52,904 nucleotides of DNA from Acidobacteriota bacterium. Its GTDB lineage: Bacteria; Acidobacteriota; Thermoanaerobaculia; UBA5066. Under the pieces are notes generated by a model. It worked only from the letters and a program-made list of their open reading frames with translations, was not told the DNA's origin and made no database searches. Of this stretch, positions 31,191-38,248 are shown one piece after another. Each line of letters opens with the position of its first letter. Position 1 is the stretch's first letter. A program made the translations under genes and the position numbers. The stretch is taken from positions 1-52,904 of the forward strand of contig JAKPXO010000208.1 of NCBI GenBank assembly GCA_029567505.1, in the 5' to 3' direction.

Positions 31191-31263
31191 GGGTCCGTAG
31201 CTCAGCGGTCAGAGCCACCGGCTCATAACCGGCGGGTCCTCGGTTCGAATCCGAGCGGACCCA
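31191..31263 (+). tRNA. tRNA-Met (anticodon CAT), elongator type
   Basis: A 73-nt cloverleaf. The acceptor stem is GGGTCCG/CGGACCC with discriminator A, the D arm GCTC-AGCGGTCA-GAGC, the anticodon loop CTCATAA (CAT), and the T arm CTCGG-TTCGAAT-CCGAG. One A-C mismatch is at the base of the anticodon stem. CCA is not encoded. The paired first base and the lack of three G-C pairs next to the loop argue against initiator tRNA; a tRNA-Ile2 with lysidine is a less likely alternative. Confidence 0.93.
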
Positions 31264-31310
31264 TCGGTTCGGGAGAAACGAACGGGCGTGCCACGAGACT
31301 TTGACCTTCC

Positions 31311-31334
31311 CTCCGGCGCACTGACGCGCCGGAG
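31311..31334 (+). terminator. hairpin downstream of the tRNA
   Basis: CTCCGGCGC, loop ACTGAC, GCGCCGGAG: a perfect 9-bp stem, without a T-run. It precedes the stronger terminator at 31351. Confidence 0.4.
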
Positions 31335-31350
31335 AACCATTCAGTCGACG

Positions 31351-31384
31351 GAACGGGCGCCGCTGGGCGCCCGTTCACTTTTTC
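31351..31384 (+). terminator. intrinsic terminator of the tRNA transcript
   Basis: GAACGGGCGCC, loop GCTG, GGCGCCCGTTC followed by ACTTTTTC: a perfect 11-bp stem with a T-run, the clearest rho-independent terminator in the window. It ends 14 bp before the next gene, so that gene must be transcribed from within or beyond the hairpin, or by read-through. Confidence 0.85.
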
Positions 31385-31397
31385 AGGGAGACGTTCT

Positions 31398-32144
31398 TTG
31401 ACCGACAAATCGCCGTCCGGCGCTCTCGAGCGCCTCTCTCACCTCCAGGAGCTCCTCCTCGAAGCCCGCACCAAGGCGGAGAGGCGCAACAGGACGCCCG
31501 AGCACCTCGTCCACGTCGAGGCGGCCTGGCAGGAATTCCGGCGAAAGAGGCAGGAGCTCGCGTCGCGGCGCGAACGGGCCGAGGCCCGCAAGAAGGAGCT
31601 CGACGAGCAGATCGCGGGCTACGCCGAGCAGCTGAAGAAATCCGAGGCCAAACGCAAGGCGGTCAAGGGCCAGCACGAGTACACGGCACTTCTCACCGAG
31701 GTGGACCACGCGCAGCGCGAGATCCGGACGCGCGAGGACGAGCTCCTCCAGGTCGAGGAGACCCTGGCCCTGGCGAAGTCCGACGAAGCCGCGCTCGCCG
31801 CCACTTCCGGGGAGGAGGAGGCGGGCTACGAGGAGCAGATGAGCGAGTGGCGCGCCGAGCAGGCGAAGCTCGCCGAGGAGATCGCGGCGGCCGAGAAGGC
31901 CGCGACGGAGCTCCGCGCCTCGGTGGACAAGCGGCTCCTCGGCGTCTTCGACCGGATCGCGAAGATGCGGCACGGCGTCGCCGTGGCGCGCGTCGCGATG
32001 GTCGCGAACCAGACGGCCGCCTGCTCCTCGTGCAACGTGCGGCTCCGACCCCAGCTCCTCTCCGACCTGCGCCTCTCGCGCGAGATCCTCCAGTGCGAGA
32101 GCTGCAAGCGGATCCTCTACTGGGACGGCTCCGGCCTGCCGTGA
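31398..32144 (+). CDS. coiled-coil protein with C4 zinc ribbon (zf-RING_7 type)
   Basis: A 248-residue protein. Residues about 10-190 form a long antiparallel coiled coil rich in Lys, Glu and Arg, with the conserved KAVKGQHEYTALLTEVDHAQ segment around 90-112. The C-terminal zinc ribbon is CSSCNVRLRPQ and CESCKRILYW (about 210-243). This is the CT398/HP0958-like family, reported in some bacteria to link flagellar or RpoN functions and elsewhere considered a nucleic-acid-binding protein. The start is TTG at 31398 with GGGAG 7 nt upstream. It overlaps the RNase HI gene by 4 bp (GTGA), so these genes and yggS form a coupled operon. Its promoter must lie around the tRNA terminator. Confidence 0.85.
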   Translation: MTDKSPSGALERLSHLQELLLEARTKAERRNRTPEHLVHVEAAWQEFRRKRQELASRRERAEARKKELDEQIAGYAEQLKKSEAKRKAVKGQHEYTALLTEVDHAQREIRTREDELLQVEETLALAKSDEAALAATSGEEEAGYEEQMSEWRAEQAKLAEEIAAAEKAATELRASVDKRLLGVFDRIAKMRHGVAVARVAMVANQTAACSSCNVRLRPQLLSDLRLSREILQCESCKRILYWDGSGLP

Positions 32145-32539
32145 CGGCGGGGCGGCTCGTCCTCCACTTCGACGGCGCCTGCCGCGGCAACCCCGGCCCC
32201 TCCTCGTGGGGCGTCTGGTCGCCCTCGGGAATCGAGAAGTCGGGTCTCGTCGGGCGGACGACGAACAACGTCGCCGAATGGTCCGGCTTCCTCGCCGCTC
32301 TCGACGCCGCGATCGAGTCCGGGGCCGCCGACGTCGAGATCCGGGCCGACAGCGAGCTCGTCGTCAAGCAGTGGAACGGGGTCTACCGGGTGAAGGCGCC
32401 GCACCTGGCTCCGTTTGTCGCGAAAGCGAAGGAGAGGGCCGCGCGGATCCCGCGCCTCCGCGTCGTCCACGTGAGGCGCGAGGAGAACAGGGAAGCCGAC
32501 CGGCTCGCGAACGAGGCGCTCGACGAGGCGAAGGGTTGA
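32141..32539 (+). CDS. ribonuclease HI family protein
   Basis: A 132-residue RNase H fold with all four catalytic acids: Asp11 in HFDGACRGNPG, Glu46 in NNVAEWSGFLAAL, Asp70 in IRADSELVVKQ and Asp120 in NREADRLANEAL. It would cut RNA in RNA-DNA hybrids. It is shorter than E. coli RNase HI and lacks the basic handle, like the archaeal/Bacillus YpdQ-type 'reverse-transcriptase-like' group. The start is GTG at 32141, overlapping the stop of the zinc-ribbon gene (GTGA). Its stop overlaps the TTG start of yggS (TTGA). Upstream in-frame sequence is a shadow of the previous gene. Confidence 0.88.
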   Translation: MTAGRLVLHFDGACRGNPGPSSWGVWSPSGIEKSGLVGRTTNNVAEWSGFLAALDAAIESGAADVEIRADSELVVKQWNGVYRVKAPHLAPFVAKAKERAARIPRLRVVHVRREENREADRLANEALDEAKG

Positions 32540-33198
32540 GTCGCGTCGCCGAGATCGCCGCGAACGTCGCGGAGGTGAGGGGCCGCGTCGAGGCGGCCGC
32601 CCGCAGAGCCGGGCGCGACCCCTCCTCCGTCACGCTTCTCGCGGTCACGAAGACGAAGCCGCTCGAAGACCTCCTCGCGGCCTGGGAGGCGGGAATCCGC
32701 CACTTCGGCGAGAACCGGGTCCAGGAGGCGGAGGCCAAGCTCCCGCACCTCCCTGCCGACGTGGTGCGGCACCTGATCGGCCCGATCCAGTCGAACAAGG
32801 CGAACAAGGCCGCGCGCCTCGCCGACGTCCTCCATGCGGTCGACTCGGCCGACATCGCCCGCCGGCTCGCTCGTGCCGCGGCGAACGAGGGAAAGCGCCT
32901 CGCCGTCTACGTCGAGGTGAACACGGGGGGCGAGGAGTCGAAGGCCGGTGTCTCCCCGGCGGAGGTCCCCGGGCTCGTCGCCGAGGTCCGGGGCCTCCCG
33001 GAGCTCGACCTGCGCGGCCTCATGTCGATCCCGCCCCCGGGCGACACGCGCCCTCACTTCGTCGCGCTCCGGCGCCTCGCCGAATCGCTCGGCCTCGCGG
33101 GGCTGTCGATGGGGATGAGCGACGACTTCGAGGCGGCGATCGAGGAAGGCGCGACGATCGTGAGGGTCGGCACGGCCCTCTTCGGCTCCCGCTCCTGA
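32536..33198 (+). CDS. yggS: pyridoxal-phosphate homeostasis protein YggS/PROSC family
   Basis: A 220-residue TIM-barrel PLP-binding protein. The PLP lysine is Lys39 in LLAVTKTKP. Further family motifs are HFGENRVQEA (about 57-66), HLIGPIQSNK (about 79-88), YVEVNTGGEESKAGV (about 124-138) and MGMSDDFEAAIEEGATIVRVG near the end. The protein keeps free pyridoxal phosphate low and has no known enzyme activity. The start is TTG at 32536, in TTGA overlapping the RNase HI stop. In many genomes yggS neighbours cell-division genes, and here a divIVA gene follows 0.9 kb later with one gene between. Confidence 0.93.
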   Translation: MSRVAEIAANVAEVRGRVEAAARRAGRDPSSVTLLAVTKTKPLEDLLAAWEAGIRHFGENRVQEAEAKLPHLPADVVRHLIGPIQSNKANKAARLADVLHAVDSADIARRLARAAANEGKRLAVYVEVNTGGEESKAGVSPAEVPGLVAEVRGLPELDLRGLMSIPPPGDTRPHFVALRRLAESLGLAGLSMGMSDDFEAAIEEGATIVRVGTALFGSRS

Positions 33199-33204
33199 CC
33201 CTGC

Positions 33205-33210
33205 TACGCT
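33205..33210 (+). promoter_or_regulatory. -10 element TACGCT, leaderless-type promoter of the rhomboid-like gene
   Basis: TACGCT ends exactly 7 nt before the ATG at 33218, and no ribosome binding site is present. Confidence 0.45.
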
Positions 33211-33217
33211 CGCGGCA

Positions 33218-33940
33218 ATGAGCTGGAACACGCCCGCGGGGCGCGTCGTCTGGGCTGGCCCTCCCGGCTGGTCGCGCCTTCCGAACGTCACGCGCGCCCT
33301 CCTCGTCCTGACGGCGGCGGGATACCTCGGCGGCGTCCTGCGCCTCGCGCCGATGCGCCTCCTCTCGCTCTTCCCGGAACGGATCTGGCCGGCGCTCGAG
33401 CTCTGGAGGCTCGTCACCTATCCGCTCGTCGTCCTCGGGATCTTCAACGTCCTCTTCGGCCTCCTCATCCTCTGGATGTTCGGGTGGGAGCTGGAGGTGA
33501 CGTTCGGGTCGCGCCCGTTCGCGCTCTTCGTCCTCTCCGCCGTCGTCGTCTCGGCGCTCCTCGGGACGGCGGTCGCGCTCCTCTTCCCGGCGGCGGGGGC
33601 GATGGCGGGGGCGGGGCTCTCGGGTCTCCTCACGGCGATGATCGTCGCCTGGGCGCTCCTCGGGCCGCGCCTTCCCGCGAACCTCTTCGGCATCCTGCCG
33701 ATGACGCGGCGCGGCTTCGCCCTCCTCGCCCTCGTCCTCGTCGTCTTCGGCGAGCTCGAGAGTTCCCGTTCCCTCCCGCAGCTCCTCTTCCTCCTCGGCG
33801 GCCTCCCGGTCGCCTGGCTCTTCGTCCGCACCACGCGCCGCGGAGGCGGCGGTTCCGTCCGCCCGTTCCGACGCCGCTGGAACCCCTTCCGCCGCCGCCG
33901 CTTCACCGTCGTCGAAGACCGCTCCGGCCGCATTCACTGA
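33218..33940 (+). CDS. rhomboid-like membrane protein lacking the catalytic histidine
   Basis: A 240-residue protein with about six membrane helices (about 25-45, 62-88, 98-123, 127-150, 163-180, 186-204) and a basic Arg-rich cytoplasmic tail. The GxSG motif of rhomboid proteases is present at residues 133-136 (GLSG, Ser135). The partner His in the last helix, normally HLGG, is replaced: the segment reads LFLLGGL with Leu192 at that place, and there is no other membrane His. It is therefore probably an inactive rhomboid (iRhom/derlin-like) that binds rather than cuts membrane proteins. It has its own TACGCT box. A 139-bp non-coding gap follows. Confidence 0.75.
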   Translation: MSWNTPAGRVVWAGPPGWSRLPNVTRALLVLTAAGYLGGVLRLAPMRLLSLFPERIWPALELWRLVTYPLVVLGIFNVLFGLLILWMFGWELEVTFGSRPFALFVLSAVVVSALLGTAVALLFPAAGAMAGAGLSGLLTAMIVAWALLGPRLPANLFGILPMTRRGFALLALVLVVFGELESSRSLPQLLFLLGGLPVAWLFVRTTRRGGGGSVRPFRRRWNPFRRRRFTVVEDRSGRIH

Positions 33941-34075
33941 AGCGCGTCGCCCTTTCTCCCGCACGTTCCTGTCCCACCCCTCGACCACCTTCAAGAGCAG
34001 CCCGCGCCGAAGGCGCGCACCGCCAAGGGTGGTGGGCGGGGGGCGAGGGATGGGTTCATAGGGGTGCAAAGGGCT

Positions 34076-34081
34076 TAGAAT
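34076..34081 (+). promoter_or_regulatory. -10 element TAGAAT of the divIVA-hutI operon
   Basis: TAGAAT ends exactly 7 nt before the ATG at 34089. A TTCATA sits 15 bp upstream as a weak -35. The 139-bp gap before it (33941-34079) holds no gene. Confidence 0.5.
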
Positions 34082-34088
34082 GAATGTG

Positions 34089-34604
34089 ATGAGACCCTCC
34101 ATCACCCCTCTCGAGATCCGCAAGCGGAGCTTTCCGATCCGGTTCCGGGGCCTCGACCGGAACGAAGTCGCCCAGTACCTCGAGCTCGTCGGCGACGACC
34201 TCGAGGAGCTCATGCGGACGCTCGACGACCTGGAGCGCGAGAACTCGCGCCTGAAAGACGAGGTCGCTCACCACCGTCAGACCGAGGCCGTCCTGAAGGA
34301 GACGCTCCTCATGGCGCAGCGGAACGCGGAAGCACTCCGTGCGGACTCCGAGCGCGAGGCGGACCGGATCCTCGCGGAGGCGAACCGACAGGGCGAGAAG
34401 CTCGTCCAGCAGGCGCTCGAGAAGGCGGCGGAGAAGGAGAAGCGGATCCGCGAGCTCCGCGTGGAGCGGAAGAACTTCCACCTGAAGCTCCAGGGAATGC
34501 TCGACATGTTCCAGCAGGTCCTGAACTTCGACAAGGAGGAGGAGGACCTCGACGCGTCGGTCTCCGTCATGCGGCCGAAGCGAAAGGACGGAGAGGCCGT
34601 TTGA
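34089..34604 (+). CDS. DivIVA-domain coiled-coil protein
   Basis: About 171 residues. The N-terminal DivIVA signature is ITPLEIRKRSFPIRFRGLDR (about 5-24) followed by EVAQYLELVGDDLEEL, and then a long coiled coil (about 45-150) with a short acidic-basic tail. DivIVA/GpsE-type proteins gather at curved membranes and guide division or growth sites. The start ATG at 34089 puts the signature at the usual distance and lies 7 nt after TAGAAT. An ATG at 34080 would add MNV and overlap that box, but AAAGGG 6 nt before it keeps it possible. The stop overlaps the TTG start of hutI, so an odd pair, polarity protein and histidine catabolism, is translationally coupled. Confidence 0.85.
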   Translation: MRPSITPLEIRKRSFPIRFRGLDRNEVAQYLELVGDDLEELMRTLDDLERENSRLKDEVAHHRQTEAVLKETLLMAQRNAEALRADSEREADRILAEANRQGEKLVQQALEKAAEKEKRIRELRVERKNFHLKLQGMLDMFQQVLNFDKEEEDLDASVSVMRPKRKDGEAV

Positions 34605-35884
34605 GCCGCCTCGTCGTCCGGCACCTCTCCCAGCTCGCCACGCCTCTCGGGAAGGCCGCCCGGGCCGGAGCCGCCCAGGGGCGCATCTCGAGGATCGAGG
34701 ACGCGGCCCTCGTCTGCGAGGGCGGGCGCGTGGCCTGGGTCGGGAGTGACGCGGACTTCGTGACGGCGAACGGCGACGCGCCGCGTCCCGGCGAGGTGGT
34801 CCTCGACGGGCGCGGGAAAACGGCCCTCCCGGGCTTCGTCGACCCGCACACGCACATCCCGTGGGCCGGGTACCGCGAGAGCGAGTTCAACGAGCGGCTG
34901 AAGGGGAAGACCTACGCCGAGATCGCGGCGGCGGGCGGCGGCATCGTCTCGACCGTCGCGGCGACGCGTGCCGCCTCCGTCGAGGAGCTCGCCGCGGCGA
35001 CGCGCGCGAGGCTCGACCGGATGCTCCTTCACGGGACGACGTTCTGCGAGGCGAAGACGGGCTACGGCCTCGACCTCCCGACGGAGAAGAAGCAGCTCGC
35101 GGCGCTGAAGAGCGCGGCGAAAGAGCACCCGGTCGGCGTCGTCGCGACCGCGCTCCCCGGGCACGAGGTCCCCGTCGAGCGCCGCGGCTCGGAAGCGCAG
35201 AAGGCGCGCTACGTCGCCGAGTGCTGCGACGAGATCCTCCCCGCCCTCGCGGCGGACGGCGCCCGCTTCGTCGACGTCTTCTGCGAGCACGGCGTCTTCG
35301 ACCTGGCGGAGTCGCGAAGGATCCTCGAGGCCGGAAAGGCCGTCGGCCTCCTGCCGCGCCTCCACGCCGACGAGCTGACGCCGCTCGGCGGGGCGCGCCT
35401 CGCGGCCGAGGTCGGTGCCCTCTCGGCCGACCACCTCCTCTTCGCCCAGCCCGACGGCATCCACGCGATGGCGAAGGCGGGGGTCGTCGCGACGCTCCTC
35501 CCCGGCACGTCGGTCTTCCTCCGGATGAACCGCTACGCCCCGGCGCGCGAGATGGTCTCGGCCGGCGTCGCCGTCGCCCTCGGCACCGACTGCAACCCCG
35601 GCTCCTCCTACACCGAGTCGCTTCCGGCCGTCGCGTTCTTCGCGACGATCGGGATGGGGCTGACGGTCGAGGAGGCGCTCACGGCGATGACCCTGAACGC
35701 CGCCGCGTCGGTCGGCGAGGCGGAGCGCCGGGGCTCGCTCGAGCCGGGGAAGGCGGCCGACGTCGTCCTCGTCGACGGGCGCAACCTCGAGCACCTCGTC
35801 TACCACTACGGCGTCAACCCGGTGACCGACGTCGTCGTGGCCGGGAGCCCCGTCGTCCGCGACGGGCGGCCCGTCCGACCCTGA
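34601..35884 (+). CDS. hutI: imidazolonepropionase
   Basis: A 427-residue amidohydrolase that opens imidazolone-propionate to formiminoglutamate in histidine breakdown. Metal-binding motifs: HTHIPWAG after LPGFVDP (about 78-90), the substrate-binding YRESEF near 91-96, PGHEV (about 187-191), LHADELTPLGG (about 257-267) and ALGTDCNPGSSYTESL near 328-343. The start is TTG at 34601 in TTGA overlapping the divIVA stop. The cyclodeaminase gene 59 bp downstream acts two steps later in the same pathway. No hutH or hutU is in the window. Confidence 0.93.
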   Translation: MSRLVVRHLSQLATPLGKAARAGAAQGRISRIEDAALVCEGGRVAWVGSDADFVTANGDAPRPGEVVLDGRGKTALPGFVDPHTHIPWAGYRESEFNERLKGKTYAEIAAAGGGIVSTVAATRAASVEELAAATRARLDRMLLHGTTFCEAKTGYGLDLPTEKKQLAALKSAAKEHPVGVVATALPGHEVPVERRGSEAQKARYVAECCDEILPALAADGARFVDVFCEHGVFDLAESRRILEAGKAVGLLPRLHADELTPLGGARLAAEVGALSADHLLFAQPDGIHAMAKAGVVATLLPGTSVFLRMNRYAPAREMVSAGVAVALGTDCNPGSSYTESLPAVAFFATIGMGLTVEEALTAMTLNAAASVGEAERRGSLEPGKAADVVLVDGRNLEHLVYHYGVNPVTDVVVAGSPVVRDGRPVRP

Positions 35885-35943
35885 CCGACCGCGTTCCGCC
35901 CGCGCGGGGCGCGCCGCACGCTCGAACCGAGCAGGAGGACCTC

Positions 35944-36582
35944 TTGACCGATCTCGTTTCCCTCGCCGTTCGCGACTTCAGCGCCGCCCTCGCCTCCGAC
36001 GCTCCCGCCCCCGGCGGCGGCTCGGCCTCGGCCGCGGCGGGCGCGATGGGCGCCGCCCTCCTCGGCATGGTCTGCCGCCTGACTCTCGGCAAGGAGAAGT
36101 ATCGCGAGTCGTGGGAGGAGCTGGAACGCGTCGCCTCCGCGATGGACGCGAACCGCGACACGCTCCTCGGCCTCGTCGACGAGGACACCCGCGCCTACGA
36201 CGCGATCCTCGCGGCGCGGAAGCTCCCGAAGGAGACGCCCGAGGAGAAGGCGGCGCGGAAGAAGGCGATCGACGAGGCGACGATCCTCGCGACGACCGTT
36301 CCGATGCAGACCGCCTTCTTCTCGATGGAGGCGCTCGCGAAGGCTCCCGTCGTCCTCGAGAAGGGGAACCCGAATTGCGCCTCCGACGCCTGGGTCGCCG
36401 CCCTCCTCCTCTCGGCCGCGCTCGAGGGGGCGCTCGCGAACGTGAGGATCAACCTCCCCGGCATCTCCGACGCCGGCCTCGCCGAAGGGTTCCGGAGCGA
36501 CGCAGAGCAGGCGGCGAAGAAGGCGGCCGAGACGATGGAGAGAGTGCGGACCCTCGCCAAGGCGAAGGAGCTCGCCGGCTGA
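35944..36582 (+). CDS. formiminotetrahydrofolate cyclodeaminase (FTCD C-domain, stand-alone)
   Basis: A 212-residue all-helical enzyme domain. It starts with SLAVRDFSAALASDAPAPGG and GSASAAAGAMGAALLGMVC, the typical glycine-rich turn of the cyclodeaminase (about 6-45). TVPMQTAFFSMEAL and GNPNCASDAWVAALLLSAAL follow. It would convert 5-formimino-THF to 5,10-methenyl-THF and ammonia, so carbon from histidine enters the folate pool. The transferase half of mammalian FTCD is absent and would have to be encoded elsewhere. The start is TTG at 35944 with AGGAGG 5 nt upstream; longer readings overlap hutI in another frame and lack the family start. It ends in CTGA, overlapped by the next gene. Confidence 0.9.
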   Translation: MTDLVSLAVRDFSAALASDAPAPGGGSASAAAGAMGAALLGMVCRLTLGKEKYRESWEELERVASAMDANRDTLLGLVDEDTRAYDAILAARKLPKETPEEKAARKKAIDEATILATTVPMQTAFFSMEALAKAPVVLEKGNPNCASDAWVAALLLSAALEGALANVRINLPGISDAGLAEGFRSDAEQAAKKAAETMERVRTLAKAKELAG

Positions 36583-37649
36583 AGGGGCACCGCCGCCGCC
36601 GGCTGGCTTTCCTGCTCCTCTTCCTCGGCGGGTCGGCCCCGGTCCTCGGGGCGCCCGCCGGACAGGCGAAGCCCGGCTTCCGCCTCGAAGGGGTCCGCCT
36701 CCTCGCGGCGCCCCTCACCGGGCTCCCGCCCGTCTCCCCCCTCGCGGAACCCGGATCCGCGGTGGGCGCGGCTCCGGGGGCCGCGGTGCCGGTAGCGCCG
36801 GCGGAGAAGGTCTTCGACGCCCGGACGGCGCGGGTCTCGGCGGCGGTCCTCGCCGCCGTGCCGCTCGCCGGGTGGATCACCTGGTGGCGAGAGGAGGAAG
36901 GGGCGTCCTTCCATTTTCGGGAGGAGGGAGGGCTCGGGCGTCGCAGCTACGCCGGCGGCGCCGACAAGGCGTCCCACTTCGTGATGGCGGCGATCGCGCA
37001 GGACGGCGCGGAGTCGATCTACCGCTCCCTCGGCAAGGACGAGCGGACGGCGCGGCTCCTCGGCATCGCCCTCGTCTCGGCCGCGGGCCTCGTCATCGAG
37101 ATCGGCGACGGCTTCACGCGGTACGGCGCCTCCTGGGAGGACGCCGCGGCGAACGTCCTCGGCGCGGCCGCGGCCGCGGGGGTGAACGGCCTCCGCCTCG
37201 AGGACACGATCGGCTTCCGCTTTGGCGTCGTGCGGGCCCGGGTCCCCGACCCGTGCTGCCGGGCGACGGCGTACGGCGGCGACTACTCGCGCTGGGTCCA
37301 GTCCGTCGACCTGAAGCTCGACGGTCTCCTGCCGCGTCTCGGCGTCGCGCCCGGCCCGGCGCGCTTCCTTCTCGTCTCGCTCACCTACGGGTCGAAGGGG
37401 TACCGCTTCTCGCCCGTCGAGGTGAGGCAGCGAAACGTCGGGATCGACCTCGGCCTGAACGTCGAGCAGGTCCTCCGGGCGGTGGGTGTCCGGGACGAAA
37501 GCTGGTGGGGCCGGACGCTCCTCTTCCTCTCCCGCACCTACCGGATTCCCTGGACGGCCTTCGGCTGGCGCTACGACCTGAACGCGGGACGGTGGCACGG
37601 GCCCGACACCGGCGACCGCTTCGACCCGGGCGCCGTGATCTACGACTGA
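36579..37649 (+). CDS. exported DUF2279-like protein, CTG start
   Basis: A 356-residue protein with a signal peptide KGHRRRRLAFLLLFLGGSAP (residues 2-21). The middle has GADKASHFVMAA (about 127-138), GIALVSAAGLVIEIGDGF and GASWEDAAANVLGAAAAAG, resembling DUF2279/YfiM-type envelope proteins in which a DK..H pair and an ExxDG motif are conserved. The end has about eight beta-strand-like segments and may be a barrel or a lipid-binding domain. No ATG, GTG or TTG lies at or just before the signal peptide; the only suitable start is CTG at 36579, in CTGA overlapping the cyclodeaminase stop. The function is unknown. Confidence 0.65.
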   Translation: MKGHRRRRLAFLLLFLGGSAPVLGAPAGQAKPGFRLEGVRLLAAPLTGLPPVSPLAEPGSAVGAAPGAAVPVAPAEKVFDARTARVSAAVLAAVPLAGWITWWREEEGASFHFREEGGLGRRSYAGGADKASHFVMAAIAQDGAESIYRSLGKDERTARLLGIALVSAAGLVIEIGDGFTRYGASWEDAAANVLGAAAAAGVNGLRLEDTIGFRFGVVRARVPDPCCRATAYGGDYSRWVQSVDLKLDGLLPRLGVAPGPARFLLVSLTYGSKGYRFSPVEVRQRNVGIDLGLNVEQVLRAVGVRDESWWGRTLLFLSRTYRIPWTAFGWRYDLNAGRWHGPDTGDRFDPGAVIYD

Positions 37650-37667
37650 CGCGAGGCCGGGTGCGAA

Positions 37668-37704
37668 CGGCCGGGCCGGAGGGCGGATTCCCGCGGCCCG
37701 GCCG
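37668..37704. terminator. bidirectional GC hairpin between convergent genes
   Basis: CGGCCGGGCCG and CGGCCCGGCCG form an 11-bp stem with a 15-nt loop, between the stops of the DUF2279-like gene (37649) and the BON-LysM gene (37716). There are no T-runs. Confidence 0.5.
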
Positions 37705-37715
37705 AAGCCCGGCGA

Positions 37716-38183
37716 TCAGTCCGGGATGCGGAGCTTCTGCCCCGGCTTGATCTTGTCGGGGTCCGTCAGGACGTCTTTGTTCGCCTCGAAGATCTTCATG
37801 TAGGCGCCGGCCTTGCCGTAGTACTTCTTCGCGATCGCGCCGAGCGTGTCGCCCTTCTCGACGACGTGGACCTTCGCGGCGGCCTCGACTGCGGTCGCCG
37901 CCGGGGCCCCGCCGGTCACGACGGCGCCGGCGGCCGGCGTCGGCGCGGCGGCGACGGGCGCCTTCGTGAGCGCGATCTTGTTGATCGTGTTCTCGGTCTC
38001 GACGAGCTTGTTGAACTCGGCCATGGCCTTGCCCTTGGCCTCGAGATCGTCCGCCTCGCCGGTGAGCGTGACGGTCTTTCCCTCGACGACCGCATCGAGG
38101 CTCTTCAGCCCCTTGATCGAGCCGCGCAGGCTCTTCACCGCCTCGGCGGCTTTTTCGTCGAGCGACTTGCCGAAAAGACCCAT
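37716..38183 (-). CDS. BON-LysM protein (Kbp/YgaU-like)
   Basis: A 155-residue protein with the two-domain order of E. coli Kbp (YgaU). The BON domain is at about 12-72 (KSLRGSIKGLKSLDAVVEGK, TVTLTGEADDLEAKGKAM) and the LysM domain at about 104-154 (HVVEKGDTLGAIAKKYYGKA, DPDKIKPGQKLRIP). An Ala/Pro/Val linker joins them. E. coli Kbp binds K+ in the cytoplasm, and like it this protein has no signal peptide (MGLFGKSLDEKA). It has a good ribosome binding site (GAGGAGG), and a TATCGT box is at 38217-38222 on the minus strand. It follows the PHP gene by 65 bp on the same strand. Confidence 0.88.
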   Translation of the reverse strand: MGLFGKSLDEKAAEAVKSLRGSIKGLKSLDAVVEGKTVTLTGEADDLEAKGKAMAEFNKLVETENTINKIALTKAPVAAAPTPAAGAVVTGGAPAATAVEAAAKVHVVEKGDTLGAIAKKYYGKAGAYMKIFEANKDVLTDPDKIKPGQKLRIPD

Positions 38184-38216
38184 CTTTGCCTCCTCTGCCG
38201 GAATGCGTGGGAGAGA

Positions 38217-38222
38217 ACGATA
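38217..38222 (-). promoter_or_regulatory. -10 element TATCGT of the BON-LysM gene
   Basis: The complement reads TATCGT, 33 nt before the ATG at 38183. This leaves a short leader with the GAGGAGG site. Confidence 0.4.
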
Positions 38223-38248
38223 TCAGGAGCGCCGCGTGCGGGGACGAT

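Noticed and set aside
31191-31263. tRNA as integration site of a genomic island
   Set aside because: The RHS fragment lies on the 5' side of the tRNA; integrases normally use the 3' end, and I found no integrase or duplicated tRNA 3' end.
31398-31400. tRNA terminator also serving as attenuator of the zinc-ribbon gene
   Set aside because: No leader peptide or alternative pairing was seen, so there is no support beyond its position.
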